Shown here piece after piece: positions 63,718 to 64,000 of a stretch of DNA of 64,000 bases (positions are counted from its first letter, which is position 1; the number at the start of each line of letters is the position of its first letter). A model generated the notes under the pieces. It was not told the origin of the DNA, ran no database searches, and worked only from the letters and a program-made list of their open reading frames with translations. The DNA comes from Flavobacterium fluvii (GTDB taxonomy: Bacteria > Bacteroidota > Bacteroidia > Flavobacteriales > Flavobacteriaceae), in NCBI RefSeq assembly GCF_900129545.1, contig NZ_FQWB01000001.1, positions 1,116,001 through 1,180,000 on the forward strand, given 5' to 3'. Both the position numbers and the translations under genes were made by a program.

Positions 63718-63838
63718 ATTTATGCGACAAACAACCCATTAAAAACAAAAATGAAACGAGCTCGCATAATTTCAAACATCAAAGAAATGGTTTTTTGCGA
63801 GTTCCATCTGACCATTGAAAAGCAATAAAAATAAACAG

Positions 63839-64000
63839 ATGAAATACTACATTATAGCAGGAGAAGCTTCGGGAGATTTGCATGGAGCCAATTTGATGAA
63901 GGCCTTGTACAAGGAAGATCCCAATGCTGACATTCGGTTTTGGGGAGGTGACTTGATGCAAAAAGTAGGCGGCACTTTGGTAAAACATTATCGTGATTTG
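63839..64000 (+). CDS. lpxB: lipid-A-disaccharide synthase (5' part, runs off window)
   Basis: 54 codons are visible. The N-terminus MKYYIIAGEASGDLHGANLM is the LpxB signature (xIxAGExSGDxxGxxL), followed by FWGGDLMQKVGG. The enzyme joins UDP-diacylglucosamine and lipid X in lipid A synthesis at the inner membrane. It lies downstream of surE and the small membrane protein gene. The rest is outside the window. Confidence 0.93.
   Translation, partial: MKYYIIAGEASGDLHGANLMKALYKEDPNADIRFWGGDLMQKVGGTLVKHYRDL

Noticed and set aside
1..64000. CRISPR array, prophage, integrase, complete insertion sequence or defence island
   Set aside because: I read both strands for direct-repeat arrays, transposase, integrase and restriction or toxin motifs and found none; the only mobile-like signal is the pair of palindromic elements near 47.5 and 48.1 kb.

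Overview
The window is a low-GC stretch of a Bacteroidota chromosome, most likely a Flavobacteriaceae member close to Flavobacterium. The signs are a SusC/SusD pair, lipoproteins with acidic residues after the acylated cysteine, promoters of the type TTTG-N19-TAnnTTTG, class II HMG-CoA reductase next to a GYDIA-type GHMP kinase, type III pantothenate kinase, and the mreBCD-mrdA-rodA order. About two thirds of the window (1 to 40.7 kb) is one catabolic district for glucuronoarabinoxylan and its sugars. The remaining third is housekeeping.

Region 1 (1-4.5 kb): a GH51 arabinofuranosidase cut by the window edge, a Nudix/winged-helix regulator of the Bacteroidetes AraR type with a degenerate Nudix box, and transketolase. 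Region 2 (4.8-10.2 kb): a galactose module, with a GntR/LacI-sensor regulator divergent from galK-galT and an SSS sodium symporter. Region 3 (10.2-34.8 kb): the xylan locus. It holds a polysaccharide deacetylase, susC-susD-surface glycan-binding lipoprotein, GH2, the GPH transporter-GH43-GH30 operon, the GH67-GH10-GH10 operon, the divergent GH3-SASA esterase operon and a LacI regulator. Region 4 (35.0-40.7 kb): xylose catabolism, with a GntR regulator paralogous to that of region 2, xylB, xylA and an SSS symporter paralogous to that of region 2.

Inferred flow: SusCD, the glycan-binding protein and the surface xylanases (one GH10, and GH30) bind, cut and import xylan. Periplasmic GH67, the other GH10, GH3, GH2 and the SASA esterase strip glucuronate, acetyl and galactosyl groups and release xylose. 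The GPH transporter and signal-less GH43 handle short xylosides in the cytoplasm. XylA, XylB and transketolase pass pentose to central metabolism. No hybrid two-component or ECF sigma/anti-sigma regulator is present. Three near-identical LacI-type palindromes lie on the promoters of susC, the GPH operon and the GH67/GH3 intergenic region, so the LacI protein at 33.8-34.8 kb is the likely master regulator.

Region 5 (40.9-47.3 kb): tRNA-Phe, coaX, an outer-membrane barrel protein, lptC, a small membrane protein, a CNNM/CBS protein and a PpiD-like chaperone. Region 6 (47.4-52.0 kb): an orphan secreted protein between two inverted copies of a GC-rich palindromic element, GHMP kinase and HMG-CoA reductase (mevalonate pathway), a MacB/FtsX-type permease, and two long intergenic inverted repeats. 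Region 7 (52.1-64 kb): purH, mreB-mreC-mreD-mrdA-rodA, a DNA/RNA endonuclease, a C-terminal processing protease, surE, a small membrane protein and the start of lpxB. I saw no CRISPR array, prophage, rRNA operon or complete insertion sequence. I found no clearly unknown multi-gene system. The most original signals are regulatory (operators, a terminator inside a gene, repeat elements).
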